Assembly (NCBI RefSeq): GCF_030546695.1
Contig: NZ_JAUOTP010000001.1
Span: forward strand, 62,001 to 126,000
DNA length: 64,000 nucleotides
Reading direction: 5' to 3'
From: Sphingomonas natans
Lineage (GTDB): Bacteria > Pseudomonadota > Alphaproteobacteria > Sphingomonadales > Sphingomonadaceae
Shown here: in pieces, positions 1-7,657 of the stretch
Numbering within the stretch: the stretch's first letter is position 1
Layout: each line of letters begins with the position of its first letter
Translations under genes and position numbers: made by a program
Notes under the pieces: model-generated
Seen by the model: the letters and a program-made list of their open reading frames with translations, nothing else
Told to the model about the DNA's origin: nothing
Databases searched by the model: none

Positions 1-2
1 CC

Positions 3-656
3 TATCGCAACGGCACGATGTATTCGAGCTACACCGCCGCCAGTTTCGCGCGCATCTGGGAGCTCGCGCGCAAGCATCAGGTCAATCTCGACGGCGTCGT
101 CACCTGGGCGTTCGAATTCGAGGACCAGCCCTGGTTCGCGGGCTATCGCCAGCTCGCCACCAATGGCGTCGATCTGCCGGTGCTCAACGTCTTCCGCATG
201 TTCGGCCAGCTCGGCCCCGATCAGGTGCAGGCGACGAGCAGCGGCGAATTGCCGCTCGAGACGATCAAGGCGGATGGCGCAGGCAAACAGGCCGATGTCG
301 GCGTGCTCGCGACGCGCGGGCCGGCCGGCAAGGTCGCGGTCCTGTTATGGAATTATCATGACGATGACGTGCCCGGCCCGGATGCGGCGGTGGGCCTCGC
401 GCTGAAGGGCCTCGGCGCAGGCAAGGCGCGCAAGGTCACCCTGCTCAGGGTCGATCCGGCCAATGCCAACGCCTTCACCGCGTGGAAGGCGATGGGATCG
501 CCGCAATCCCCCGACGACAAGCAATATGCCGCACTCGAGCAGGCCTCGCGGCTGCTGCCCTCGCCACCGCAGACGCTCGCGGTGAAGAGCGGCGCCGCCA
601 CGCTCGACCTGCGCATCCCGCGCCAGGGCGTGATGCTGGTTTCGATCGAGCCGTGA
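3..656 (+). CDS. GH39-like glycoside hydrolase, C-terminal fragment
   Basis: This is the 3' end of a gene cut by the left edge of the window; the open frame continues upstream of base 1, so the true start is not visible. The visible 217 residues look like the C-terminal part of a GH39 beta-xylosidase-type enzyme. The end of the catalytic barrel (WAFEFEDQPWFAGYRQLA) is followed by a beta-sandwich domain with the typical VAVLLWNYHDDD segment. The catalytic glutamates would lie in the missing part. The family removes xylose or related sugars from oligosaccharides, which suits the pectin/hemicellulose setting. A dispersed repeat separates it from the next gene. The family call is moderately sure; substrate specificity cannot be read. 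Confidence 0.7.
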   Translation, partial: YRNGTMYSSYTAASFARIWELARKHQVNLDGVVTWAFEFEDQPWFAGYRQLATNGVDLPVLNVFRMFGQLGPDQVQATSSGELPLETIKADGAGKQADVGVLATRGPAGKVAVLLWNYHDDDVPGPDAAVGLALKGLGAGKARKVTLLRVDPANANAFTAWKAMGSPQSPDDKQYAALEQASRLLPSPPQTLAVKSGAATLDLRIPRQGVMLVSIEP

Positions 657-680
657 GGGTGGGGCGCGCCTGTCTTTCCC

Positions 681-806
681 ACCCCGCGCATCCTGAGGAG
701 CTGCTGAGCTTGTCGAAGCAGCGTCTCGAAGGACCAGTGCCGTCCTTCGAGACGGGCCTTCGTCTCCGCTACGCTTCGCTCAGTCGCTCCTCAGGATGAG
801 CGGGGT
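681..806. repeat. Dispersed inverted repeat, type A copy 1
   Basis: The outer arms CATCCTGAGGAGC (about 689-701) and GCTCCTCAGGATG (786-798) pair almost perfectly. A second hairpin lies inside, GTCTCGAAGGAC against GTCCTTCGAGAC. A closely similar element occurs at 55951-56072. The right arm runs into the predicted start of the downstream transporter gene. It resembles the REP-like palindromes scattered through sphingomonad genomes. Confidence 0.85.
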
Positions 807-2082
807 GGTGATAAGCGGGGGCTTCGGTACTGGCACCACGAAGCGCTGGTCGGTCGCGCTCGTCATCGCCGCCGCGATCGCGATCTCCTATCTCGATCGC
901 CAGACATTGCCGTGGGCAATCAAGAACATCCAGGCCGATATTCCGATCAGCAATCAGGTGAAGGCTGCGCTCGATAGCGCGTTCCTGCTCACCTACGGGC
1001 TCATGTATCTCGGCGGCGGCTGGCTGCTCGATCGCGTCGGCACGCGGCGCGGCTTCCTCATCGTGATGACCTTCTGGTCGCTGGCCTGCGCCAGCCATGG
1101 CCTCGCCGGGGGCGTGATCGCGCTCGCCGCGAGCCGGCTGCTGCTCGGCATGGGCGAGGGCGGAGGCTTTCCCGCCGCGACGCGCGCCGTCGCCGAATGG
1201 TTTCCGCCAAGCGATCGCGCCACCGCGATCGGCATCATCAATGCCGGCACGGCGGTGGGCGCGGTCGTCGCCCCGCCTATGATCGCCGCGATCCTGCTGC
1301 ATGGCGACTGGCTCGGGCTGGCAAGCTGGCGCTGGGTCTTCTTCGTCACCGGCGGGCTAGGGCTGGCTTGGGCGCTCTGGTGGGGGCTCACCTATTTCAC
1401 GCCCGCCACCACGCACGCCGAGGCGGCCGAGACGCCCGACGCAGATCCGATCGGCATCGGCCAGTTGCTCGCGCATCGCGAGGTGCTGGGCGTGATGGGC
1501 GCCAAATTCCTCAGCGACGCGGCCTGGTATTTCTATCTGTTCTGGTTGCCCAAATATCTGTTCGAGGCGCGCGCCTTCGATCTTAAGCAGGCCGCCACGA
1601 TCGGCTGGATTCCCTATGCCGCCTCGGGCGTCGGGAGCCTGTGCGGCGGCTATCTCTCCAGCCGCCTGCTGCGCGCGGGCCTGTCGGTCAACGCCGCGCG
1701 CAAGACCGCGCTCGGGATCAGCGCGGCCTGCATGCCTTTCGTCATGCTCGTGCCGCACGTCCCCTCGATCGGGCTCGTCATCTTCCTGTTCAGCCTCGCC
1801 TTCTTCGGGCAGCAGAGCTGGTCCACCCTGGTGATGACGCTGCCCACCGATCTCGTGCCCCATCGCGCGCTCGGCAAGCTCGCCGGGCTCGTCGGCATGG
1901 GCGGCGCGTTCGGCGGCGTCGTCATGGGGCAAACCGCCGGCTGGATGCTCGATCACGGCTTCAGCTACGGCCCCGTCCTCGCCATCGCCGCCTCGCTCCA
2001 CGTGATCGCCTTCGCGCTGATCTGCGTCGCGATCCCGTCCATCCGTCCCCTCGATTTCAGCCGAAAGGTTCTGCCGCAGTGA
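796..2082 (+). CDS. MFS transporter, anion:cation symporter type (hexuronate/sugar-acid)
   Basis: A 428-residue, about 12-helix major facilitator protein of the inner membrane. The N-terminal SYLDRQTLPWAIK and the LLLGMGEGGGFPAATRAVAEWFPPSDRA loop match the ExuT/ACS branch, which carries hexuronates, aldonates and similar acids with protons. It is first in a tight unit: its stop overlaps the GTG start of a sugar-acid dehydratase (GTGA), which is followed by a beta-hydroxyacid dehydrogenase, so it probably imports their substrate. The ATG at 796 lies inside the arm of a dispersed repeat. In-frame GTG codons around 805-808 are alternatives, so the repeat may supply the start codon. Transport family is fairly sure; the substrate is inferred. 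Confidence 0.85.
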   Translation: MSGVVISGGFGTGTTKRWSVALVIAAAIAISYLDRQTLPWAIKNIQADIPISNQVKAALDSAFLLTYGLMYLGGGWLLDRVGTRRGFLIVMTFWSLACASHGLAGGVIALAASRLLLGMGEGGGFPAATRAVAEWFPPSDRATAIGIINAGTAVGAVVAPPMIAAILLHGDWLGLASWRWVFFVTGGLGLAWALWWGLTYFTPATTHAEAAETPDADPIGIGQLLAHREVLGVMGAKFLSDAAWYFYLFWLPKYLFEARAFDLKQAATIGWIPYAASGVGSLCGGYLSSRLLRAGLSVNAARKTALGISAACMPFVMLVPHVPSIGLVIFLFSLAFFGQQSWSTLVMTLPTDLVPHRALGKLAGLVGMGGAFGGVVMGQTAGWMLDHGFSYGPVLAIAASLHVIAFALICVAIPSIRPLDFSRKVLPQ

Positions 2083-3257
2083 AGATTACCGAAGTCCGCA
2101 CCCGCGTCGTCCAGTGGGCGGGCGATACACTGCCCTTGCCCCCGCATTTCTGCACCAATCCGATGGATCTGGTGTCGCCGATGCTCTCGCCCGAAACGAT
2201 GGGCACCTTCACCTTCCACGGCTGGCTGATCGTCGAGATCATGACGGACGACGGCCTGGTCGGCATCGGCAATGCCGCGCTCTCGCCGCTCGTCACTAAG
2301 CAGATGATCGATCTCTATCTGGCGCCTCTGCTGATCGGCCAGAATCCGTGGGACAGCGAATTCTTGTGGCAGCACATGTATCGCAAGACGATGGCATTCG
2401 GGCGCAAGGGCGTGGCGATGGTCGCGATCAGCGCGGTCGACATCGCGCTCTGGGATCTGATGGGGAAGTCGGCCAAGCAGCCCTGTTTTCGGCTGCTGGG
2501 CGGGCGCACCAAGGCGAAGATTCCGGTCTATGCGAGCCGGCTCTACTCGATCCCGCTCGATGAGCTCGCCGCCGAGGCCGCGAAGTACAAGGCGGAGGGC
2601 TACAAGGCGATGAAACTGCGCTTCGGCTGGGGGCCGGTCGACGGTGCCGAGGGCATGGTCCGCAATGTCGAACTGGTCCGCACCGTGCGCGAGACGGTCG
2701 GCGACGGCGTGGATATCATGGCCGACGCGTACATGGGCTGGAGTCTCGATTATGCGAAGCGAATGATGCGGCTGATCGAGCCGTTTAATTTGCGCTGGCT
2801 GGAAGAGGCGATCATCCCCGACGACATTCACGGTTATGGGGAACTGCGCCGCTTCGGAAGCACGCCGATCGCCGCGGGCGAGCATGAGCATACGATCTAC
2901 GGCTTCCGCCAGATGATCGAGGCGAAGGCGGTCGATTATATCCAGTTCGATACCAACCGCGTCGGCGGGATCAGCGCCGCGCGCAAGATCGTCGCGCTGG
3001 CAGAAGCGCATTCGATCCCCGTCGTCCCGCATGCCGGGCAGATGCACAATTACCATGTCTCGATGGCGAGCCTGAACTGCCCGATCTCGGAATATTTTCC
3101 GCCCGTCGATGTCGAAGTCGGCAACGAACTGTTCTGGTACATCTTCAAGGGCGAGCCGATCGCGCAGGACGGTTTCATCGATCTTGACGACGATCTGCCC
3201 GGCCTCGGCCTAGAGATAGACGAAGCCGCTCTCTCCCAGTTCAAGGTGACCGAATGA
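2079..3257 (+). CDS. Enolase-superfamily (mandelate racemase subgroup) sugar-acid dehydratase
   Basis: A 392-residue cytoplasmic enzyme starting at GTG 2079, overlapping the transporter stop by 4 bases. It has the capping domain followed by the barrel. The K-x-R motif sits in MKLRFGWGP; metal ligands are the acids in ADAYM, EEAI and GEHE; a catalytic His lies in PHAG, paired with Asp in FDTN. This set is that of acid-sugar dehydratases, and KLRFGWGPVDG is close to rhamnonate-dehydratase-like proteins. It differs clearly from the true L-rhamnonate dehydratase at 45117, so it probably acts on another aldonate or aldarate. Expected product: a 2-keto-3-deoxy acid. It overlaps the next gene by ATGA, so the three genes form an operon. 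Confidence 0.85.
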   Translation: MKITEVRTRVVQWAGDTLPLPPHFCTNPMDLVSPMLSPETMGTFTFHGWLIVEIMTDDGLVGIGNAALSPLVTKQMIDLYLAPLLIGQNPWDSEFLWQHMYRKTMAFGRKGVAMVAISAVDIALWDLMGKSAKQPCFRLLGGRTKAKIPVYASRLYSIPLDELAAEAAKYKAEGYKAMKLRFGWGPVDGAEGMVRNVELVRTVRETVGDGVDIMADAYMGWSLDYAKRMMRLIEPFNLRWLEEAIIPDDIHGYGELRRFGSTPIAAGEHEHTIYGFRQMIEAKAVDYIQFDTNRVGGISAARKIVALAEAHSIPVVPHAGQMHNYHVSMASLNCPISEYFPPVDVEVGNELFWYIFKGEPIAQDGFIDLDDDLPGLGLEIDEAALSQFKVTE

Positions 3258-4126
3258 CCAAGGTAGCGTTTTTGGGCCTGGGGACGATGGGCGCGGGCAT
3301 GGCCGGGCAGCTCCTCGCCAAGGGCTTCGATCTCACCGTCTGGAACCGCAGCGCCGAAAAGGCGGCGTCCCTCGCGGCCGAGGGCGCTTCGGTCGGCGCG
3401 ACGCCGGCGCTTGCGGCGGCCGGCGCGGACATCGTCATCTCGATGCTCGCCGACGACAGCGCCTCCCGCGCGGCGTGGCTCGGCGAGGAGGGCGCGCTCG
3501 CCGCGATGGCCGAAGGCGGCCTCGCGATCGAATGCAGCACGGTCACCGCCGAATGGGTGAACGAGCTGGCCGCGGCGGGCGCGGACAGGAGCATTGCCGT
3601 CCTCGATGCGCCCGTCACCGGCAGCAAGGCGCAGGCGGCGTCGGGGGGGCTCCGCTTCCTCGTCGGAGGCCCTGTCGAGGCGCTCGATCGCGCGCGCGGC
3701 GTGTTCGATGCGATGGGCAACGAGATTCTGTCCTGCGGACCGACCGGCAGCGGCGCGCTGCTGAAACTGCTCAACAATTATCTGTGCGGGGTCGAGGTCG
3801 CCGCCTTGGCCGAGGTCATCGCCTTCGCCGAACAGGCCGGGCTCGATGTCGGCATGGCGATCAAGGTCATCGCCGAAGGCGCGCCCGGCAGCCCGATCGT
3901 CAGGACGCTCGCGCAGCGCATGACCGGGCGCGATTACACGCCCCATTTCTTCCCGGCGCTCATGGCCAAGGATGTGCGCTATGCGGGCGAGGCGATGGCG
4001 CGCGAAGGCATGCCCTCGGCTTTGGCGCAGGCGGCCGAAGCGCGCTTCCTCGCGGCGGACGAACAGGGCTTCGGCGCGCTCGACATCGCGACGGTCATCG
4101 AGCCGCTCAGGCGCGCGAAGCACTGA
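3254..4126 (+). CDS. NAD(P)-dependent beta-hydroxyacid dehydrogenase (3-HIBADH / tartronate semialdehyde reductase family)
   Basis: A 290-residue protein with an N-terminal Rossmann fold (GLGTMGAGMA nucleotide loop) and an all-helical C-terminal domain. The substrate loop DAPVTGSKAQAASG and the catalytic Lys in LLKLLNNYL are the family hallmarks. Members oxidise or reduce 3-hydroxyisobutyrate, tartronate semialdehyde, succinate semialdehyde or sugar-acid-derived beta-hydroxyacids. Here it is third in an operon with a transporter and a sugar-acid dehydratase, so a role in processing the dehydration or aldol product is likely; the exact substrate cannot be read. It converges on the IclR gene with only 12 bases between the stops, and no T-rich hairpin is visible there. 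Confidence 0.8.
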   Translation: MTKVAFLGLGTMGAGMAGQLLAKGFDLTVWNRSAEKAASLAAEGASVGATPALAAAGADIVISMLADDSASRAAWLGEEGALAAMAEGGLAIECSTVTAEWVNELAAAGADRSIAVLDAPVTGSKAQAASGGLRFLVGGPVEALDRARGVFDAMGNEILSCGPTGSGALLKLLNNYLCGVEVAALAEVIAFAEQAGLDVGMAIKVIAEGAPGSPIVRTLAQRMTGRDYTPHFFPALMAKDVRYAGEAMAREGMPSALAQAAEARFLAADEQGFGALDIATVIEPLRRAKH

Positions 4127-4138
4127 CGATAGGGAGCC

Positions 4139-4945
4139 TTAGCCGGCTCCGTCCCCGGCGGGGCCGTCCGCCGGGGTCCAGCCCAGCGCCCGGCTGATCG
4201 CCGCTGCGGCCGCGCGGACGCAGGGCGCCAGCGTCTGCATCCGGTGTTCGCCGAGATACTGGCCGGCGCTCGCGATGCTGATCGCGGCGACGATCTTGCC
4301 GCCGACGTCGCGGATCGGCGCGGCGATCGCGTGGATGCTGTCGGGCGGCGGGCCGACGTTGAGCACATTCCCCATCGCCGCATAGCCGTGCATCTCGGCG
4401 AGCCAGTCGGGCAAAGCGGCGGCGACATCGGACGCCTCATAGGCCGAGCGCAATGCCGCCGGCGAGGCGTCGAGCAGCAGTGCCTTGCCGAGGCTCGTCT
4501 CCGCCAGCCGACGCCGCGTCCCCGGCGCGGTCGTCACCGCTACCCGCTCGTTGCCCGCGCTGCGATGAAGGTGGACCGAATAATCACCGTCCCGCCGCCC
4601 GAGGAACGCCGAGTGCCCGGTCTCCGCGGCGAGATCGTCCAGATGCCGCCGCGCGATCAGCAGCAGATCGATCTGCTCCTGCGCGCAGGAGCCGAGTTGC
4701 AGCAGCTTCGGCCCGGCATGAAATTCGCCCGACGCTGAGATGGCGACGAAGCGGCGGTCAGCCAGCGCCTGCACCAGCCGCCACGTCGTCGTCTTGGACA
4801 GCCCCGACTGGCGCAGCAGGGCGGGCATCCGCATCGGCTGGGCGACGATACGCTCCAGCATGTCCAGCCCGCGCTCCAGCGTCTGCGCGCCGACGGTGCC
4901 GGCGCGCTTCTCGGTCTCGGTCTGCAGGAGCGTGTCCTCCGACAT
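4139..4945 (-). CDS. IclR-family transcriptional regulator (last gene of the PQQ-dehydrogenase/lyase unit)
   Basis: A 268-residue regulator with an N-terminal winged helix (about residues 20-85, LLRQSGLSKTTTWRLVQAL) and the IclR effector domain (TSLGKALLLD, IAAPIRDVGGKIVAAISIAS). It starts one base after the stop of the GH105 gene, so it is probably co-transcribed with the whole 11136 to 4947 unit. It is more similar to the rhamnose-cluster IclR at 44105 (shared AAPIRD, AISxxSAxQY segments) than to the IclR at 15546. It could bind the TCTCAC-N3-GTGAGA boxes, including the one in front of its own operon, or respond to a product of that operon. Ligand unknown. Confidence 0.88.
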   Translation of the reverse strand: MSEDTLLQTETEKRAGTVGAQTLERGLDMLERIVAQPMRMPALLRQSGLSKTTTWRLVQALADRRFVAISASGEFHAGPKLLQLGSCAQEQIDLLLIARRHLDDLAAETGHSAFLGRRDGDYSVHLHRSAGNERVAVTTAPGTRRRLAETSLGKALLLDASPAALRSAYEASDVAAALPDWLAEMHGYAAMGNVLNVGPPPDSIHAIAAPIRDVGGKIVAAISIASAGQYLGEHRMQTLAPCVRAAAAAISRALGWTPADGPAGDGAG

Positions 4946-4946
4946 G

Positions 4947-6299
4947 TTACTTCTTTAGCGGAGGATCGAAGGAAAGGTCGATCATCGCCTGCCTTTCCTC
5001 CTGCGATCGCGCCCAGTCTGCGATCTGCTCGGGCGTTGCTCCGGCGGGCTTCGGCCGCAGCGCGATCGGCAGGCGGACCGGCCCCGGCGGATCGCGGCGC
5101 GGCTCGGCCGACGGAAAGGCGGTGAAGCCTTTGCCGAGGTCCATCACCTCGACGCCGGCCAGCAGGAAGGCTCCGGTCCCGTACAGCGCATGATCGTCCG
5201 CGGCCGATGGCACGGGCTGGTCACCCGCGCGCTGCGCGAAGCCGAGCAGTCCGTTCGGCTGGACCTTCGCCGCGAGCCCCGACCAGGCGCGCTCGACGCG
5301 CGGCAGATAGGCCTTGCGATCGAGCACGCCATGATTGACGCCCCACGCCATCGCATAAGCGAAGAGCGCGGCGCCCGTCGTCTCCGGGCCCGAAGGGTCG
5401 GTTGGATCGAGCAGGTTGGCGGTCCACAGCCCGTCTTCCTTGCGCTGCAGCTGGGAGACCCGATCCATCAGCGTCCGGAACGTCGCGATATAGCGCGCGC
5501 GCGACGGATGATCGGCGGGGAGCGTGTCGAGCAGCCGCGCGAGCCCGGCGGCGACCCAGCCATTGCCCCGGCTCCAGAAGAGGGGCTGGCCGCCCCGCGT
5601 CTTGCGCAGCGGAAAGCGTTCGTCGCGCCAGAACAATTTGTGCTCGGGCGACCACAGTCGATCATAGACGTGCCACCATTGCGCATCCATCGCCTTCAGA
5701 TAGCGATCGTCGCCGGTCTGGACCGACAGGCGCGCGAAGACCGGCGGCGCCATGAACAGCGAATCGCACCACCACCAGACGAGCTTGCCCGGCGGCGGCG
5801 GCGTTTCGAGCAGCGCCAATTGACCATCGAGCCGGTCGCGCAGCGGCGCGATCTCGCCGGCCTCGCCGCTGCGCGCGGCAAGCTCCTCATAGACTTCGCC
5901 GATCGCGACATTGTCGGCGTCCATCATATTGTGCGGCGACCAGGCGCCGAGCAGCCCGAAATTATAATGTTCGGCCACCTCGCGCAGATAGGCCTGCGCG
6001 CCTGCCTCGTCCGAGACGCGGGCGAGGCGGCCGAGTCCGATCAGGAACGTCGCCGAGATCCAGTTGACCGTCACTCCGCCGGATCGTTCGCGGGGGATGT
6101 GGAGCGGCTGCGCGGCCAGCGCCGCGATCTGCGCGGCCGCCGTATGGTTGAGCACCGCGAGCACGCGATCGGGGGCAGGCACGGCCTGCGGATCGAAGCG
6201 AAACGCCTCGGCGCGATAGGTCAGTGGCGCGGCGGCTGGGGCCGGCGTCGCGATGGTGGCAAGGAGCAGGGCGACGATCAGCGTCTTCTTCGCCGTCAC
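4947..6299 (-). CDS. Exported GH105-type unsaturated rhamnogalacturonyl hydrolase
   Basis: A 450-residue alpha/alpha-barrel enzyme with a clear signal peptide (MTAKKTLIVALLLATIATPAPAAA). Motifs of the YteR/GH105 family are present: WWWCDSLFMAPP, which carries the catalytic Asp, and LFWSRGNGWVAAGLARLL. The family hydrolyses the 4,5-unsaturated galacturonyl residue from lyase-produced rhamnogalacturonan or homogalacturonan oligosaccharides, giving unsaturated galacturonate plus rhamnose or a shortened chain. The export signal puts it in the periplasm; a second GH105 at 56088 has none and should work in the cytoplasm. Its start overlaps the stop of the PL22 gene (ATGA), and the IclR gene follows one base later. 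Confidence 0.9.
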   Translation of the reverse strand: MTAKKTLIVALLLATIATPAPAAAPLTYRAEAFRFDPQAVPAPDRVLAVLNHTAAAQIAALAAQPLHIPRERSGGVTVNWISATFLIGLGRLARVSDEAGAQAYLREVAEHYNFGLLGAWSPHNMMDADNVAIGEVYEELAARSGEAGEIAPLRDRLDGQLALLETPPPPGKLVWWWCDSLFMAPPVFARLSVQTGDDRYLKAMDAQWWHVYDRLWSPEHKLFWRDERFPLRKTRGGQPLFWSRGNGWVAAGLARLLDTLPADHPSRARYIATFRTLMDRVSQLQRKEDGLWTANLLDPTDPSGPETTGAALFAYAMAWGVNHGVLDRKAYLPRVERAWSGLAAKVQPNGLLGFAQRAGDQPVPSAADDHALYGTGAFLLAGVEVMDLGKGFTAFPSAEPRRDPPGPVRLPIALRPKPAGATPEQIADWARSQEERQAMIDLSFDPPLKK

Positions 6300-7657
6300 T
6301 TGGCGATCGTCCCTGTCGCGGTCTTCTGGAGCGCCCAGGCGGGCAGCGGCACTGTCATGAGATCGAGCTTCTTTCCTTGGCTGAGCATTCCGGACTGGAT
6401 GAGGATGCGGGTCCCATCCGGACTGAAATCACCATGATTGTGATCGGGCTTCATCTGGTGCCCGGTCGAGAGCATCGTCCGCTGGCCGTTGGTGCGATCG
6501 AGCAACCAGACCGTCCCGTTCCAATCATCGGCCAACCCCCAGCGCCCGTCGGGCGTCGCGCCGGAATGCCAGAAGCTGCGCCCGTCCGTCCAGTTGGTCT
6601 GTCCGAGATTCTCGGTCGTGCCGTCGCGCAGCGAAACGACGATCACGCCCGACATATGCTGTCTCAGCTTCGGCGTGTGGCCCATGAGATTGAACATCAC
6701 ATGGTCCCTGTCGATGAACACCTCGTGCGTGACCCAGTCGTCGGGAAGCTCGGGATAAAGCGGGCGGTTGCCGCTGCCGTCGGCGCGGACGATCCACATG
6801 CGCTGCGGCGCATCGCCGCCCGTCTCCCAGCAATAGAGGATCTCGCCCGGGACCCACGGATTGGCCTGGACGTGGCCCATGCGGAACGGCGCGTCGATCA
6901 CCGTGCGCCACGCGCCGGTTTTCAGATCGAGCGCGCGGACGCCGCCGGGCACCTGCGGGACGGGCTGGCCGGGCGGACGGGGCGGTGCCTCGGACCGGGA
7001 CACGCCGAAATAGGCGGTCTTCTCGTCGGCATCGAGCGTCCACCCACCCGAATCGCGATAGTCGGCGGGCAAGGTGGCGATGCGGCGCTCGAAGCGACCT
7101 GTGCCCTTCCTGCCCGCAGCGGCCAGCCTAAACACGGCGTCGAGATCGACCGCGTAGAGGCTCCAGCGGCCATCGCTCTTGCGCAGATAGAAGAGCTCGT
7201 TGGTCAGCCGCGCGACATTGAGCGAGCCCGTCATCACGTCTGGTCCGTCGGTCAGCTGGACGATGCTGCCGCTGGCCTCATCGACCGCGAACGCCTGCGC
7301 GTTGCCGTCCGCCGAGCGCTTCGACGAGCGGAAGATGATGTGGCGGCCGTCATGCGCCCATTGCGGATGCGTCTGGTAGATCTTGGAATCGCCGCCCGCA
7401 GGATCGTCGGTGAGCAACTGAAGCTGCGCGCCAGCGACCTTGTCGACGACGATCCGCTTCTCGGACGGAAAGGCGCGGCCGACATCGTTCGCCATCACAG
7501 GGGCTGACAGCGAGATGGCGGCGATCGACGCCAGCCATAACCCGCTAGTCCTGAGCTTGTCGAAGGATCGTCCTTTTCGTCCAACCTGCGAGCCGAAGGA
7601 GCAGGACAGTGCTTCGACAGGCTCAGCACGAAGGGAAAACGGGGAAAGTTTTTTCAT
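6296..7657 (-). CDS. Exported oligogalacturonate lyase-like protein (PL22 family)
   Basis: A beta-propeller protein of 453 residues with PL22 features: TDDPAGG near the N-terminus, GHVQANPWVPGEILYCWETGG, WVTHEVFIDRDHVMFN, and a late DHNHGDFSPDG segment of the metal-binding type. PL22 enzymes cleave short oligogalacturonates by beta-elimination. The start is taken at ATG 7657, which overlaps the upstream stop as ATGA, rather than at 7675. The N-terminus is odd. After MKKLSPF come about 32 residues encoded by a dispersed inverted repeat (RAEPVEALSCSFGSQ, then RSFDKLRTSG), and then a normal hydrophobic stretch LWLASIAAISLSAPVMAND. The repeat seems to have inserted in frame within a signal peptide. 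Whether the protein is still exported is uncertain; it may act in the periplasm or be retained. Confidence 0.82.
   Translation of the reverse strand: MKKLSPFSLRAEPVEALSCSFGSQVGRKGRSFDKLRTSGLWLASIAAISLSAPVMANDVGRAFPSEKRIVVDKVAGAQLQLLTDDPAGGDSKIYQTHPQWAHDGRHIIFRSSKRSADGNAQAFAVDEASGSIVQLTDGPDVMTGSLNVARLTNELFYLRKSDGRWSLYAVDLDAVFRLAAAGRKGTGRFERRIATLPADYRDSGGWTLDADEKTAYFGVSRSEAPPRPPGQPVPQVPGGVRALDLKTGAWRTVIDAPFRMGHVQANPWVPGEILYCWETGGDAPQRMWIVRADGSGNRPLYPELPDDWVTHEVFIDRDHVMFNLMGHTPKLRQHMSGVIVVSLRDGTTENLGQTNWTDGRSFWHSGATPDGRWGLADDWNGTVWLLDRTNGQRTMLSTGHQMKPDHNHGDFSPDGTRILIQSGMLSQGKKLDLMTVPLPAWALQKTATGTIAK
7547..7635. repeat. Dispersed inverted repeat, type C, inside the PL22 coding region
   Basis: Arms CTGAGCTTGTCGAAG (7551-7565) and CTTCGACAGGCTCAG (7612-7626) pair at 14 of 15 positions, with about 46 bases between them. 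The whole unit is read in frame as roughly residues 8-39 of the PL22-type protein. It is the familiar sphingomonad type that reads FDKLRT when translated. Confidence 0.9.
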
